DNA from: Haliotis asinina
Lineage: Eukaryota; Mollusca; Gastropoda; Lepetellida; Haliotidae
Length of the DNA: 64,000 nucleotides
Assembly: GCF_037392515.1 (NCBI RefSeq)
Contig: NC_090280.1
Location: forward strand, 28,897,118 to 28,961,117
Direction: 5' to 3'
Made by a program: the position numbers and the translations under genes. This document shows positions 41,151 through 53,100 of the stretch, one piece after another (position 1 is the stretch's first letter; every line of letters begins with the position of its first letter). Below the pieces are notes generated by a model. It had not been told where the DNA came from. It was given only the letters and a program-made list of their open reading frames with translations, and did not search any database.

Positions 41151-41606
41151 AATAGGGCTGTAACGATTCATTGGAATTATTGAATCTCTAACAGCAATTA
41201 ATCGATGATAGAAACGGATTGCTATCGATGCATCGACAGCATGTGTGACTATCGGTAGTATATTACTTAACTTCAGTTGATAACCGAGCAGCGCAAAATG
41301 CATAACGTTTGGATGCAGACTTGCAATTTCACTGAGTTTATGTTTAAACTGCTTATGTGATCTGGGTTTCAAGCGCTTTGTCAGTTGTCAAATAAAAGAC
41401 TGAAACTATTCACTTGTTTTTTGTTTCACATAAACCATGCATTCGGTTGGAAAATTACTTCAAATGAAACAGTTCAAGGGGAACAAAACTACTGCAATAG
41501 TATCACAATACTTCTCGCAACAGATTATCACTATCACAATAGTAGTTTGCAAAAGACAGTCGCTATTGCGGTAGTTGTTTCCCCTCTATAGTCACCCCTA
41601 ATTGGT
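41151..41606. mobile_element. Possible hAT-like non-autonomous remnant
   Basis: The left end TAGGGCTGTAACGATTCA resembles hAT termini, and the right end reads TAGGGGTGACTATAG on the minus strand. Ends match over about 8 bp only, and no 8-bp target duplication is visible. No transposase. Confidence 0.35.
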
Positions 41607-41933
41607 GCAGTGTGTGAACCCAACTGCCTGTCCTTGACATTGATGGAATATTGTTAAAAGCGACTTAAAGACTTACCAGTGATCACGTTTATTGCATCTG
41701 TTAAAAGCATTAGAGCATCCAAAGCAAAATAACAAAAACAGAGTAATCCATCAGACATCATAAAGGTAGTAATGGTATCCATTACGAAACTGGTGGCCGG
41801 AATACGGTCATGTTCCAGCGCTCTGTTTGATATTTATGAAAGTGGGCAACATTTTTGTCCTCAGTGGGCAAGTGGAAGAGAGCGACCGCTTGTTGAACAC
41901 TTGTAACATTTAACGTTTGTTGTCTCCTTCAAA

Positions 41934-42018
41934 CACACCACACACCCACACCCACACCCACACATCCACACACACACAAGCGCGCGCACACACACGCACG
42001 CACGCACACACATACACA
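41934..42018 (+). repeat. CA/CACG-rich microsatellite
   Basis: Mixed CA, CCACAC and CGCA repeats. Confidence 0.9.
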
Positions 42019-42151
42019 CGATGGTATTTTGATAGTGGACGTCAGTGACAGCGATGTGACTGCCAGAGTCGTATGCTCTGAGGAAAGCCGGCCTTTTCTA
42101 TTCAGAGCTGAGGGAAACTGTGTCGCTGTGTCACTGAACATGAGCGAGTTT

Positions 42152-42153
<2 letters not shown>

Positions 42154-42199
<46 letters not shown>
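42154..42199 (+). repeat. (GT)n microsatellite
   Basis: Twenty-three uninterrupted TG/GT units. With the CA tract at 41,934-42,018 it could form a long inverted pairing on one strand. Confidence 0.95.
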
Positions 42200-42201
<2 letters not shown>

Positions 42202-42534
42202 ATTACGTTGAGAGTGCTACATGAACTTAAATCAGCTGCCTAGTATTTCAATAACAGTGGCTGTATGACTGTTTTCCTCAATGTTGATTTTGTTCATTTT
42301 TTTCACATTTTCGAAACACCATACATGACGTTTCTAGAACGTGTGCTTTTCAAACTGGAAGGATACAGACATGATGATAAAGTATTCGTAGAACGTTACA
42401 TACCTGTAACGTTGCAATGTATGCACTGATTTAGGTTAGGTTCATAGGAACATGTATAAATAACAGAAAATTTAGAGGTTCTTCTAGAAAGCATGTCTAT
42501 GTACAGTACAAACGTTCTCTTTTGTCATGCTGAC

Positions 42535-42722
42535 CGGGGAAGATCTGTGCTAGAATGCGTCTTCAGTAACACATGCTTGTCACAAAAGACGACAAACGGG
42601 ATCGGGTGGTCAGTGTCGCTGACCTGGTTGACAGATGGATCCCACATGCGTAGATCGATGCCCATGCTGTTGCTCGCAGGTCTGTCTGGTCCAGACTCGA
42701 TTATTTACAGACTGCGACCATA
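42535..42722 (+). repeat. ~200-nt interspersed repeat, copy
   Basis: Near full length; contains GGGATCGGGTGGTCAG and CTGGTCCAGACTCGATTATT. Confidence 0.75.
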
Positions 42723-43931
42723 TAGACCGATAAGCAATAAATCAACCAGCCAATCCTGGACAAAAAATTCAAATACAATGCTATGCATTGTTCAGCGATG
42801 TTCAGCGCCACACCATGGGAATATACGGACACGTGTCACTCTTAATCCAGGATGAATAATACTGTTACGCTTTTTCCCTGGCACTAACTAATATTAGGAA
42901 TTGGTCCTCGTCTTACTTATAGAGAAAATGCTTCAAGTCTTATGGGGCATTGGCAACTGAATAACCATCCGTCACTTGTTTTTACACTTAGCCACTCTTT
43001 CTTAAACAATATGTATATTGTAATGATAACAAACAGGTGGTTACTATGACAAAGCTGGTTGATGTCAAGACGTTCTCATGGTCTGGTCATATTGTCAATA
43101 GGACGTATCATCTAGTATGATACATTGTTCTTGAGACGTTGGTGAAGAAGTCACGATAACATCGAATGGTTACGGTGACCATGTCAGTTGATGTCAAGGA
43201 GTTCTCACGATCATGTGTCACAATGTTTGAAAAATAATTTGCTCCTTCCTTTCAGATGACTTATCACCTTAGATGCATATGATGATTTTAGAGATGTTGG
43301 TGAAGATTTCACGACCACATCAGATGGAAACAGAGACAGATATTGTTTTATGTCAGTGGGTTCTCGCGGTCTGGTGGCCTTGTCTTAGAAACAGTTTACA
43401 CTTTTTTCTTTCAATATGACACCACCTGTGAGACGGATGGTGATCACCTTGAGACGTTGGTAAAGTGTCACGACCAGATGAGTTGGTAGCATTGGCCGCG
43501 CTAGTTGATGTAAAAAAGTTCTCAGTGTCTGGTCACTGCTGCTCCGAGGTTGAACATTGGCACCATTGTTTTATCCTCATTGCATATTTCCACAAATACT
43601 TGTCCAGCTCTCACTGATTACAAAAACTGTCATCTGTTCCACACAACGTCAGACCGTCTGGTAGCACCGGCGTGATGAATCTACTGCTACTCTGGAACAA
43701 CAAAACTTTAAATAAGATTTAACAAATCCTCTGGGATACCAGCTGAAAATTATCTTTTTCTGCGATGGACATTTTATTCCATTCAGCCAAACCCTTCCCA
43801 TTAAAAGATAGTATGCATAACGATGCGTTCAGATTGGTTTTATTTGCATAAAAAATGTGAAATGAAAATAAAATAAAACTTTCAGGGCTAATTAATGATA
43901 TGTCACTTCGTGTTCCTGGATTGCATGCTTA

Positions 43932-43965
43932 CACACACACACACACACATACACACACACACACA

Positions 43966-44028
<63 letters not shown>

Positions 44029-44032
44029 GCGC
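43932..44032 (+). repeat. (CA)n(CACG)n compound microsatellite
   Basis: CA repeats pass into about 17 CACG/GCAC units, ending CGCGCGCC. Confidence 0.95.
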
Positions 44033-44238
44033 CTGTGTGTATATAGTGATGGCAATACTCTGTTTTCCAAATACCCATAAAAATATATTTAACATAGGTT
44101 TGAACTGTGAATTTGATTAGGTGAAATCATTGAAAGTGGAACAAACTATCCCCTGTGATCAGCAACAGGTTCCAATATATTTAAAGAGAAATATATGAGA
44201 CAAATATTTTGTTATGAATACACTTAAAATTAAGAATT

Positions 44239-47200
44239 TTACACCATTATTTCATCTTCACCATGTGCATGGAAAGATCGGCTTACTGCCCACCTGCTAC
44301 TTTCATCTTGTACACATTTTGCTGGAGTTATCTCCCCGTGTATTTCAACATAGATGTCAGTGCATGTCAGCTTCCGGTAAGACTGAAACAGACGTCGTTG
44401 TACAATTGTTACCATGTCAATGCATTACGCAAGTATTCTCTCATTCAACAGAAACATCACTGGTTGTGGGGCAGAGAGGCATCTGGCCTTAATTGTAGTA
44501 ATGCATCATTACGAATCAGGCAGATTTCGATCTCGGGCGGTCAAGCTTCCTGACTCCGACGAAGCATGCCATCGTATCTCACATACGTAAATTGATGATC
44601 ACTATGCCAAAACTATTCCGACAGTTGGAAAATCCGACTTGGCTGACACATGTCATCGGTTCCCCATTGCGTATATCTATGTTTATGCATTTGATCACTG
44701 GATTGTCCTTTCCAGACTCGATCATGTACAGACCGCCGTCATGAAGCAGTAACATTGCTGTGTGCGGCGTATAACTAAACGCACCCACGAAAGAGGGGTT
44801 AAAGTAGAGCTAACATCTACTTCGCAGTTTATGCAACCCTCTTCATTCATCGAAATTATACATACTATAATATGTTCATTGTAGAATTGTCCTCATGTTT
44901 CCGCTGATATCCGAATGATTTATGTGATTAATAGCAAACACATTTAGATTCTGAAACACCCCATGTCTACAGTAATGTTTCACGCTTTGTGTCACATGAT
45001 AAGCATCAATTTCCATGATCACAGAACACGTTAACCGCAACCGAATGTGTATAATTCAATAAGGAAGTTCCCTGATCCCAGCTGAATGATGAGATGGACA
45101 TTTACCATATAGCATGGAGCCGAGAGCAGCCAGCAGAAACACAAACACAACCACCAGTGAGGCTTGCAGTCGAAACAATGGCTGTAGATGGTGTGATTCG
45201 TCACGTAGAGTCTCGCGCGTCTCACTTTCATTTGGTGAATGTCGTCACAGCTCGTGATGGCTTCTTTGTGCTCGGCGTACCAGTCATGTAGGGATGTGGA
45301 CATGTCCAGCTAGTGAACGTAAAGAGAGTATGATTACGCGATGCCATTTAGGAAGTGGTCAAATGCAACATATGTCATATTTGGGATTTCACTTCCTCGA
45401 CTTCCACCGCGACTTCCACCGGTGGCTGAGCGGATTAGGCGGCAGACTTTGTGTGCTGACGATTAGGTGCCTGACTCTGAGGGTGCGGGTTCATATCCCG
45501 GATGGGACTCAACCAAAAAAGTACTAGAAGTTGTACTTTACTGAGGAAGTGAAATCCCAAATATGACATATGTCGTACAGAGAGTACTAAAACGAGGAGA
45601 TGCTTCGTGTACTTTTACATTACAGTCACAAACCCGAGACAGCCTATGACTTTGCAAAGCATGACCCTTATTGCTGTCAACAGTTACTGCTCATTTAGCC
45701 TGAATATTTGGTGGTTGGTTTGTTCATTAACACCGAGCTCAGCAATATCTCATCTGTATGGTGCGGTCTGTCAGTCAGACCAAGTGGTCAGCAACATGAG
45801 CATCGATCTGCGCAATTGGGATACGATGACATGTGTTAATAAACCCAGATAGTCATCTCTTACGACAAGCATCCTTTACCTGGAGGTGTTGTTTGTATAT
45901 AGAACATTGTATATCCTGGAATACAAGTTGTATAATCGCTCGTGTTCAAGATACGCGGGTTCATTCTTCAGTACATGACATTAACTGTTAACCAGTATTG
46001 GTTGCTAGGCATTCGATTCAAATCTGGAATCTTCAAGTTATCAGGGTTGCTGGTTGTCTGTGTTTGTATGCCGATCGAAATATCCTCGAGACAGTACTCA
46101 TTGAAGTAGATGTTATTAATTTTCATACCTCAAACAGTTAACAAATAATTTTTGTGAGACTTATGAAGTACAGCACCGTACTCTCTGTGGACTAGTCTAC
46201 TCCCAATACACATACTTACCCACCTCAAAGCAGAATTTCCTGCATCTTGACATGCGCAGTGCCGCGCACTTGAGCCCATCACCTAACCTCGTTATGATGG
46301 ACGGGTGGCTGGTGTTGATCAGAACGGCAAACTCATCTGAAATCAGAAACATTTCCTTGTATATTCCCACTCTGCATTAACAAATTGAAACTGTGAAATG
46401 TTTCCATGGTATACCTTTAGCTGTGTATTAATTTCAAGAAGGTCAACATCAGTGTTTGTGGAGCTCTTGACAAAAATTGTCTGAAAGCTAAGAGGCATGT
46501 TGAAGATGGATTTGTCGATTTATTCATAAATAACCGTGCTCCGTTTTTCTTCATAGCAGCCAAACATCGACAGATAAATCCAGTTTATTGATGTAGTTCT
46601 AGGGATAAATCATCGATTTTCGCGTGGCTGCGAAATGAAAGTTCTACGATTTCTCTGTTTTGTTTTGATAGTTACACTTAATATATACTGATGTTCGCCT
46701 TTTGCGTGACGATTTAGTTTACACTTGGTCGTCATACCACTATTGTCATATAACCTTTGCAGCGGTGAGGTAGCCAAGTGGTTAAAGTGTTGGCTCGTAA
46801 CGCCGAAGCCCTGAGTTCGATTCCTCACATGGGTGCAATGTGTGAAGCCCATTTCAAGCGTCCTCATCCGCGATATTGCTGAAATATGGCTAAAAGCGAC
46901 GAAAAGAACATACTCATTCAGTCATATAAACTTTTTCTGTGGATGGGGTACTTATGTGATAACACATGCTGAGAAGCTGTATCATTTTGATGAGTAAACA
47001 CTTCTGATCAGAGGGAGATGAACTTTTCGCTGTATTTTACCATTAGTGATTGAGAAGATCTTTATGCTATACTTTACCTTACAGTACTGAGGGGATCTCC
47101 ACGCAAGTTTTGACCTAGTATTCACGAATCTCCACCTTGTGCTCTATTTTCTTTTTTGTGGTGTACTTGGTGCTCTGGTACTGAGATTAACTCTTCAATG

Positions 47201-48350
47201 TATTCAATGTATTCGATGACATTCTGGTACTGAGATGACATCCATGCTATTTTTAACCTTTTTTGCTTCCTGCTTTGGAATAATATGTGTGGTGTATCTA
47301 AAGTTCTAGTGTAGAGAGGATGTTTAATAAGGTCGTTATTCGAGTTCTAGCAGTAAGATATCCTCGGTATACGATACACCCAAACTGCATGTAGCCATTG
47401 AGATCTTTCAGTACTGAGATCATGTCTAGCGTATATGTACCTTCCAGTACTGAGATCATGTCCAGTCTAAGTGTGCCTTCCAGTACTGAGATCATGTCCA
47501 TCCTACATGTACTTTCCAGTATTGAGATCATGCCCAGCCTACATGTACCTTCGAGCGTTGAGATCATGTCTAGCCTATATGTACCTTCAAGTACTGAGAT
47601 CATGTCAAGCCTACATGTACCTTTGAGCGTTGAGATCATGTCTAGCCTACATCTATCTTCCAATAGTGAGATCATGTCCACTCTATATGCACCTTCCAGT
47701 ACTGAGATCATGTCCAGCCTCTATGTACCTTCCGGTATTGAGATCACAGTCCAGCCTACATGTACCTTCGAGTACTGAGATCGTGTCCAGCCTATATGTA
47801 CCTTCCAGTATTGAGATCATGTCTTACCTATATGTACCTTCCAGTATTGAGATCATGTCCAGCCCATATGTACCTTCCAGTACTGACATCATGTCCAGCC
47901 CATATGTACCTTCCAGTACTGACATCATGTCCAGCCCATATGTACCTTCCAGTACTGACATCATGTCCAGCCCATATGTACCTTCCAGTACTGACATCAT
48001 GTCCAGCCCATATGTACCTTCCAGTATTGAGATCATGTCTAACCTATATGTACCTTCTAGTACTGAATCATGTTCAGCCCATATGTACCTTCCAGTACTG
48101 AGATCGTGTCTAGGCTGTAAATTCTAGTATTGAGATCACAGTCCAGCCTATATGTACCTTCCAGTATTGAGATGGTCTCCACGCTGTATTTACTGGAGAT
48201 CTCCGTGTGGAGGACTGTGATGCGCATGAGCAGGAGCTTCCTTAGCAGGTCTCCAAGAAGTGACGTCATCTCAGCCTCGTTGTGGATTATCAAAATTATT
48301 TCATTTCTGGAAAGGAATGCGCATCGTATGTTATCTAGTTCGTTAGAGAA
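44239..48350 (-). CDS. Unrecognised host membrane protein, 3' four exons
   Basis: Exons: 48,350-48,194; 46,336-46,224; 45,309-45,106; 44,382-44,239 (stop). All use AG acceptors and GT donors (GTAAAT, GTGGGT, GTAAAT) and join in frame (phases 0-1-0-0) to give 205 residues. The first exon reads FSNELDNIRCAFLSRNEIIL and continues through a Leu-rich segment. The second reads EFAVLINTSHPSIITRLGDG. The third ends in a hydrophobic membrane segment HWWLCLCFCWLLSAPCYM. The last encodes a hydrophilic tail beginning SYRKLTCTDIYVEI. I do not recognise the family. Introns carry two SINEs, a ~200-nt repeat and a 36-bp minisatellite that starts next to the first donor. It may be the 3' part of the exon block at 50-55 kb. 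Confidence 0.65.
44635..44785 (+). repeat. ~200-nt interspersed repeat, copy
   Basis: TGATCACTGGATTGTCC...CAGACTCGATCATGTACAGA core with the GTGCGGCGTATAACTAAAC end; antisense within the intron before the last exon of the 44-48 kb gene. Confidence 0.7.
45368..45590 (+). mobile_element. tRNA-like SINE flanked by an inverted copy of its own 3' end
   Basis: Body 45,400-45,573: box A GGTGGCTGAGCGGATTAG, a Leu/Ser-type long variable region, box B GCGGGTTCATATCCC. A perfect 31-bp inverted repeat pairs 45,368-45,398 with 45,543-45,573. A second copy of the SINE without the upstream inverted piece lies at 58,640-58,800, showing the 3' block belongs to the SINE tail. Confidence 0.7.
45735..45893 (-). 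repeat. ~200-nt interspersed repeat, copy on minus strand
   Basis: Contains CAGCAACATGAGCATCGATC, the complement of the family's GATCGATGCTCATG segment, and the CTTACGACAAGCAT end. Confidence 0.7.
46759..46923 (+). mobile_element. tRNA-derived SINE
   Basis: Well-preserved plus copy: box A GTAGCCAAGTGGTTAAAGTG, box B GAGTTCGATTCCTC, then GTGTGAAGCCCATTTC and CGATATTGCTGAAATATGGC. Confidence 0.8.
47400..48180 (+). repeat. 36-bp minisatellite, about 21 units
   Basis: Unit of the form TACCTTCCAGTACTGAGATC + ATGTCCAGCCTATATG. A run of near-identical units (GACATC variant) spans about 47,865-48,010. The period is divisible by 3, so several frames stay open on both strands; these are not genes. 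The array ends within about 15 bp of the splice donor of the exon at 48,194. Confidence 0.93.
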
Positions 48351-48440
48351 CTGTTCCATTCAGTCAACTTCAGATGTCTGCCTCAACATACGTGAAGACA
48401 TACGTGAAAACATACGTGAAGAAAACCGAAAATGTGTGTA

Positions 48441-50127
48441 GACACAAACACAGACACACATGCAAACGCACTCAAACACATACTTGCATCCAACCATCCA
48501 TACACGCACGCACAAGCCCTGTTAAGCTCTAGTATGTTGATGTGATGTGAAGCGATGTTCAGTTGTGCTGTGGTGATGTGACAAGTCTTGCTTATTTCTG
48601 ATGTGGTGTTGACCTGACAAAGCCTGTTTAGTCGTGCTCCGTTGAAATCACAACCCCTACTTAGCTGTCCAGATCCTGTTTACTGTGACCGTTCTGATAT
48701 AGGAAGACATTCTGTGCAAACATTATTAATTCACAAAACAATTGAATCACAAAAGAGCGAACCTTGTTCTCAAAGATGCAATACGTGAATCATATTAATC
48801 ATTTATCATACAAACACCACAGCGAACAGCCATACATCATGTTAGGAGACAAATCGATAGCAATCTTGATGGAAACCATATCCACAAATACTAATATCGG
48901 GCTTGACACAATCTTACACAGCTTTACCACAATAGACCGACTTACTATTATCCCACACGTTTGTATTGATACATTACATGCATATTGCTCTTACAGACGG
49001 AGGATACACTCGACGGTTGATGCCAATCAACAACATCAACACTCTCTGTAACTTGTGTACTCTAAGGCTCATTCCCCAAGGAATGGTCTGTAGACAAAAT
49101 GAACGCCATGAAAGGATACCGGCAGCGTAAAGTTTGAGGCAAACACTTTTACGGAAACTTTTCATTTGATGAAAATCAATACCGATCAAATTCATCATTC
49201 AGTGAACAGATTTGAACTTGGTGGCAAGCAGACCCTCGTCTAATGTCTTCAAGTCACAACGTCATAAATCGTTAATTCGCATATCGTGAAGCGCTGGGTC
49301 CATTTTCTGCCATATCAAATGTTCCGCCCGGTTTGCTTAAACTTGGAATTACAAAACAGTTCTTACATTACAATTTTCACTTATCTCCATAGAATTCAGT
49401 ATCAAGGATTGACACTTCTGGAAGTGGGAATGGTTAAATGACGTTGAGTTACTTTGGGTGTTTGTAACACTTTGGGTGTTTGTAACAAAGAGACGATAGA
49501 CGCATTTTGGTGGGATGGTTATAGAACACACAATATTTCAACTAATTACTCGCCAGTGGAAGGTACTGCAGTGTAATATTTTTAAGACAATGTTACACTA
49601 TGTAATGCGAATAAAAGCACTAGACTGGGATAATTATATTATATGGACCATTCAAATTGGAAGTTGATAACGAGGAGACGATAGAAACATTAAGTTGGTA
49701 TGGTTATGCAATATTTATGGTTAGTGAAGACAGAATATGTAAACTAAATGTTAATAATAGAAGATAGAACTATTACTGGGGACACCTGTAGAAGATAAAT
49801 TTAGAAGCAAGTGGGAATGAATAGGCGGTAGAAACTTTTAGCTGGGTTATATAAGTTTTAAGTAGGTATGGTGGTAGAAGATAGGACATTTACACGCGGA
49901 TTTTTACAAAAGACAATATTGAAGAAATTCACTGGGAAAGCTGCAGCCAATAGAAGCTTGATGGTGAGATGTTAGTGCAAGACATAGGCCTTATGTGTTG
50001 ATGGCCACAGACCACAATAGCTTCAAGTGGAGAGTGTGCCTAAGTAAGGGCGATAGTTTCTTGGAGCTTTCCGTGAATCCAACAACTATTTCAGCTGGGA
50101 AGATGAGGAGGCCGACTCCTTCAATAC
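48441..50127. other. Spacer between the two host exon blocks
   Basis: No exon I can support. A short open minus-strand stretch near 49,980-50,120 (GVGLLIFPAEIVVGFTESSK) looks protein-like but is separated by a stop from the exon before it. 49,200-49,970 shows nothing recognisable. Confidence 0.4.
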
Positions 50128-53100
50128 GTCAGATCGCATTGCCAGTTGTCCAGGATGAATCTGAGGTGTAATCTCCCAGCAGACACCATGGCCTGTAATT
50201 AGATATATCTAAAGGCGACTGAGTGAGATGTATTGTAACTGTCAATCAGGGGTGAAGGCAATTAGCCATACCTTCAATGCGTCCTCAGTACAATCTATAA
50301 AGGGGAATCTGGCTGCAGGACCATTGCTATAGAGTATTAACGCCGTCTCCTGATGCCGGACAGTGGCCATCGAACACAGATCGCTAGTACCTTAAACTTA
50401 ACGAAACTGCACTTTTGGAATCACAGATCATGTAAAAAACTAGTATTCCGAAATGTAAACAAACTATCAAAATCACAATAATTCACAATAAAGAAGTCGA
50501 CATTCATTTCTTAAAAAAGACTGAGTTAGCGAGAGGTTTCCTTTTTTGCCATTTCTGAAGCGAAATGGATATATTGATTTAGACCATTTTACATCCTTTT
50601 TACGAAATGCATGATAATTAGTGAACTGCTTTAATTAATAACCAAAATGTGCTTACATCACGATTCACACTATGTCATTATAGCATGGTGAAAGTTGCCA
50701 TAATTTGCTTCTAGTTTTCACAAAAATTCGAAAATATTCTACAATGTATATTTGATTTTATTTTACTCCACCTAACTTGCACCTGACAGCTGGCATAATA
50801 TCACAACTGGTCAAGCAAAGCAACATTCAGTCACAACTGGTCATGCAGCTGCTAAGTTACTTTGCCTCCTAATCGAAATACAGGGCTTTGTCGATGTACA
50901 GAGCCTGATAGCGCTGTTACAGCTGACCAGGTTAAGTATATTCCATCAAAGGAATAAACTTTCATAACTACGGCATTCTGACAACCAAACCTTGCGTAAG
51001 GTAACCAGCATCAGATATATTCTATTATAAAAAAATGTGAATTGGCACAGACTTGCTTTCGAATTCGGACAGGAGGTCTCGGGTAGACATCCAGGATGGT
51101 TTTACACTAGAATCATTCCTGCTTTGCCTGAGATCCCTCTAAAACCCCGTATACACGACCCATAATAAATGACTGTTCCATCACAAACAAATGCAAATGA
51201 CCGTGAGTTTAATGATACAAGTGTTCATGACAAACTGACTGTATCCTGGACCGCCGGTCTTAAACAAACACAAAGGCAAGCACGACAACGAGCGAGATAG
51301 ATAAAAACACTGGGAACTATGAACATGTATTGATCGAAACGAAACAAAGCTCATACTGGGGTCATGTAACGTGAATGATCTAAGCTATGTAATTGTAAGA
51401 AACAATATAGAGGTATAGAGGGATGTATACCTAAAATGATCAACCCACTCCTGGTTTAATGGCATCAGGTGAGTTTACGAGTAGGTACCAGCCAGCGCCT
51501 GGTTAATATCAACACTTGTGTTGTGTCTGTTTAGTTCCCGCCCTTCAAAGAAACATACCATCGTTCTGACATCAGAAAAATCAATCACATTTATGAAAGG
51601 TCGAATCCTGCTTGAGGTGTGCTAAGGCTCACGTTGCTGTAAATAGAGAGTTGCGTGTCCTGGCAATTTGCTGGTTATAGCAAGTTTCATTTATGTCTGT
51701 CCATCGCTTCCTTTTTTGTTTGGACGCATATCCAAACACGTATCACAACGCACAGGGCCACGCCACTCCACGCACCGAAACGCACCGAATAAATCACCCA
51801 AACTTATCGCACCTAATCATATCGTGCGAGAACATATAGCACCACAGCACAACGCATCGGAACACAGCACAAACCATCTCAACGCAGCGAAACGCAACGC
51901 AACGCAACCAAACCGTATCGAGCACAACCTTAAGTCAACTGCAACCGCAGCTGGAAACTCCTCAAATATCAGAGGACGACGACATTTGCCAAACACCTGC
52001 TCACACATACGCACTTATCCCCACTTACTTCTGCAGATGGTATCCTACTCCAGCCTGCTCAGCCGCCAGTGGCGTAGTGAGGTCGAAGACGAACTGACCA
52101 TCGTAGGTTAACTGGCCATTCTCCTTCGTGAAGGCGTGATGAAGCTGGCCTGGGCATGCCAGGAATTCCGGCCACGCCAAGACTCTCACAGCCTCTAAAT
52201 CCATGGTGTCCCACTCAGGACATCGGATGTACACACAAAACAGCTGGCTCAAGGCTCTACGCTTCACAGCAAGGACATCGTGGACGTGGAGCTTCAGCTT
52301 CTTATAAGCGGTGGTCGTTCCTCGTCCCCGTGTGCGGTGTACAGGGGCGAATGAACATCAAGATGACAACAGTCCCATTGAACAGATGGTGGGACTCCTG
52401 TGTTGGGGGCTTCACGATGACAGTAATCCGGGCTGCTCAGTTATCTGAAAAATGAAACATATTTTAAATGTGTGGCATGCCTTTACTACTTATAATATAT
52501 TCCACTTATGTTTGTTGTTTAACTCCGCCCTCAACACAGTGCAAGCTGTATGGCGGCGGTTTGTAAATAAAGAAAGTGATTAAAATTATGAGCATCGATC
52601 TATGCAAATGGGATATTATGTCGTATCAATCAAGTCTGCGAGTCTGACTACCCGATTCCTATTGTCACGTCTTACGTCTTGAGTTGCATGATATCAAACA
52701 AATGGTGATCGTGAGGCTGAAACATAGCAAAACCTATTCCCTTGATGTTGACAGATTGTATGTATAAACTAAAACATAAATACAGCTGCATTTGCATCAT
52801 ATTCTGAGTGAGGATGTCTACAGTTCGAACGTACTTCGTACATGCGACGAGTCTTAAATACCGACGCAAAATTATACGTGCCGTATCACGTATTCTCCAC
52901 ACATCAATCAACACCTGGTTGACTTGATTGTATTAAATAAGACTCCATCGAGGAACCATTTCTTATTTTTTCTTCAATTTTATATATCATCAAACACAGT
53001 CCACCTTTAGCTACCATCACATATGGTTGACAATCTTGGCTAACATCAAATATGGTTGACGTTCTTGGCTACCATGAAACATTGTTGTATACACTCTTTT

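Larger units (their letters stand above)
38380..44238. other. Intergenic region between GH3 copy C and the 44-48 kb gene
   Basis: No supported gene. Contains a ~35-bp minisatellite (38,855-39,165), a SINE (40,281-40,425), a possible hAT remnant (41,151-41,606), CA/GT and CACG microsatellites and one ~200-nt repeat copy (42,535-42,722). Nothing recognisable in 39,200-40,280 or 42,900-43,900. Confidence 0.5.

Noticed and set aside
41013-41372. 119-codon minus-strand frame
   Set aside because: It overlaps a SINE piece and the hAT-like remnant; composition is not gene-like.
46759-46840. Functional tRNA gene
   Set aside because: Box A and box B are present but the cloverleaf is not maintained and the copy carries a SINE tail with relatives across the window.
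47298-48127. Repetitive protein-like frames (YVPSSTEIMSS type) on both strands
   Set aside because: The period of 36 bp keeps frames open on both strands; a minisatellite, not a gene.
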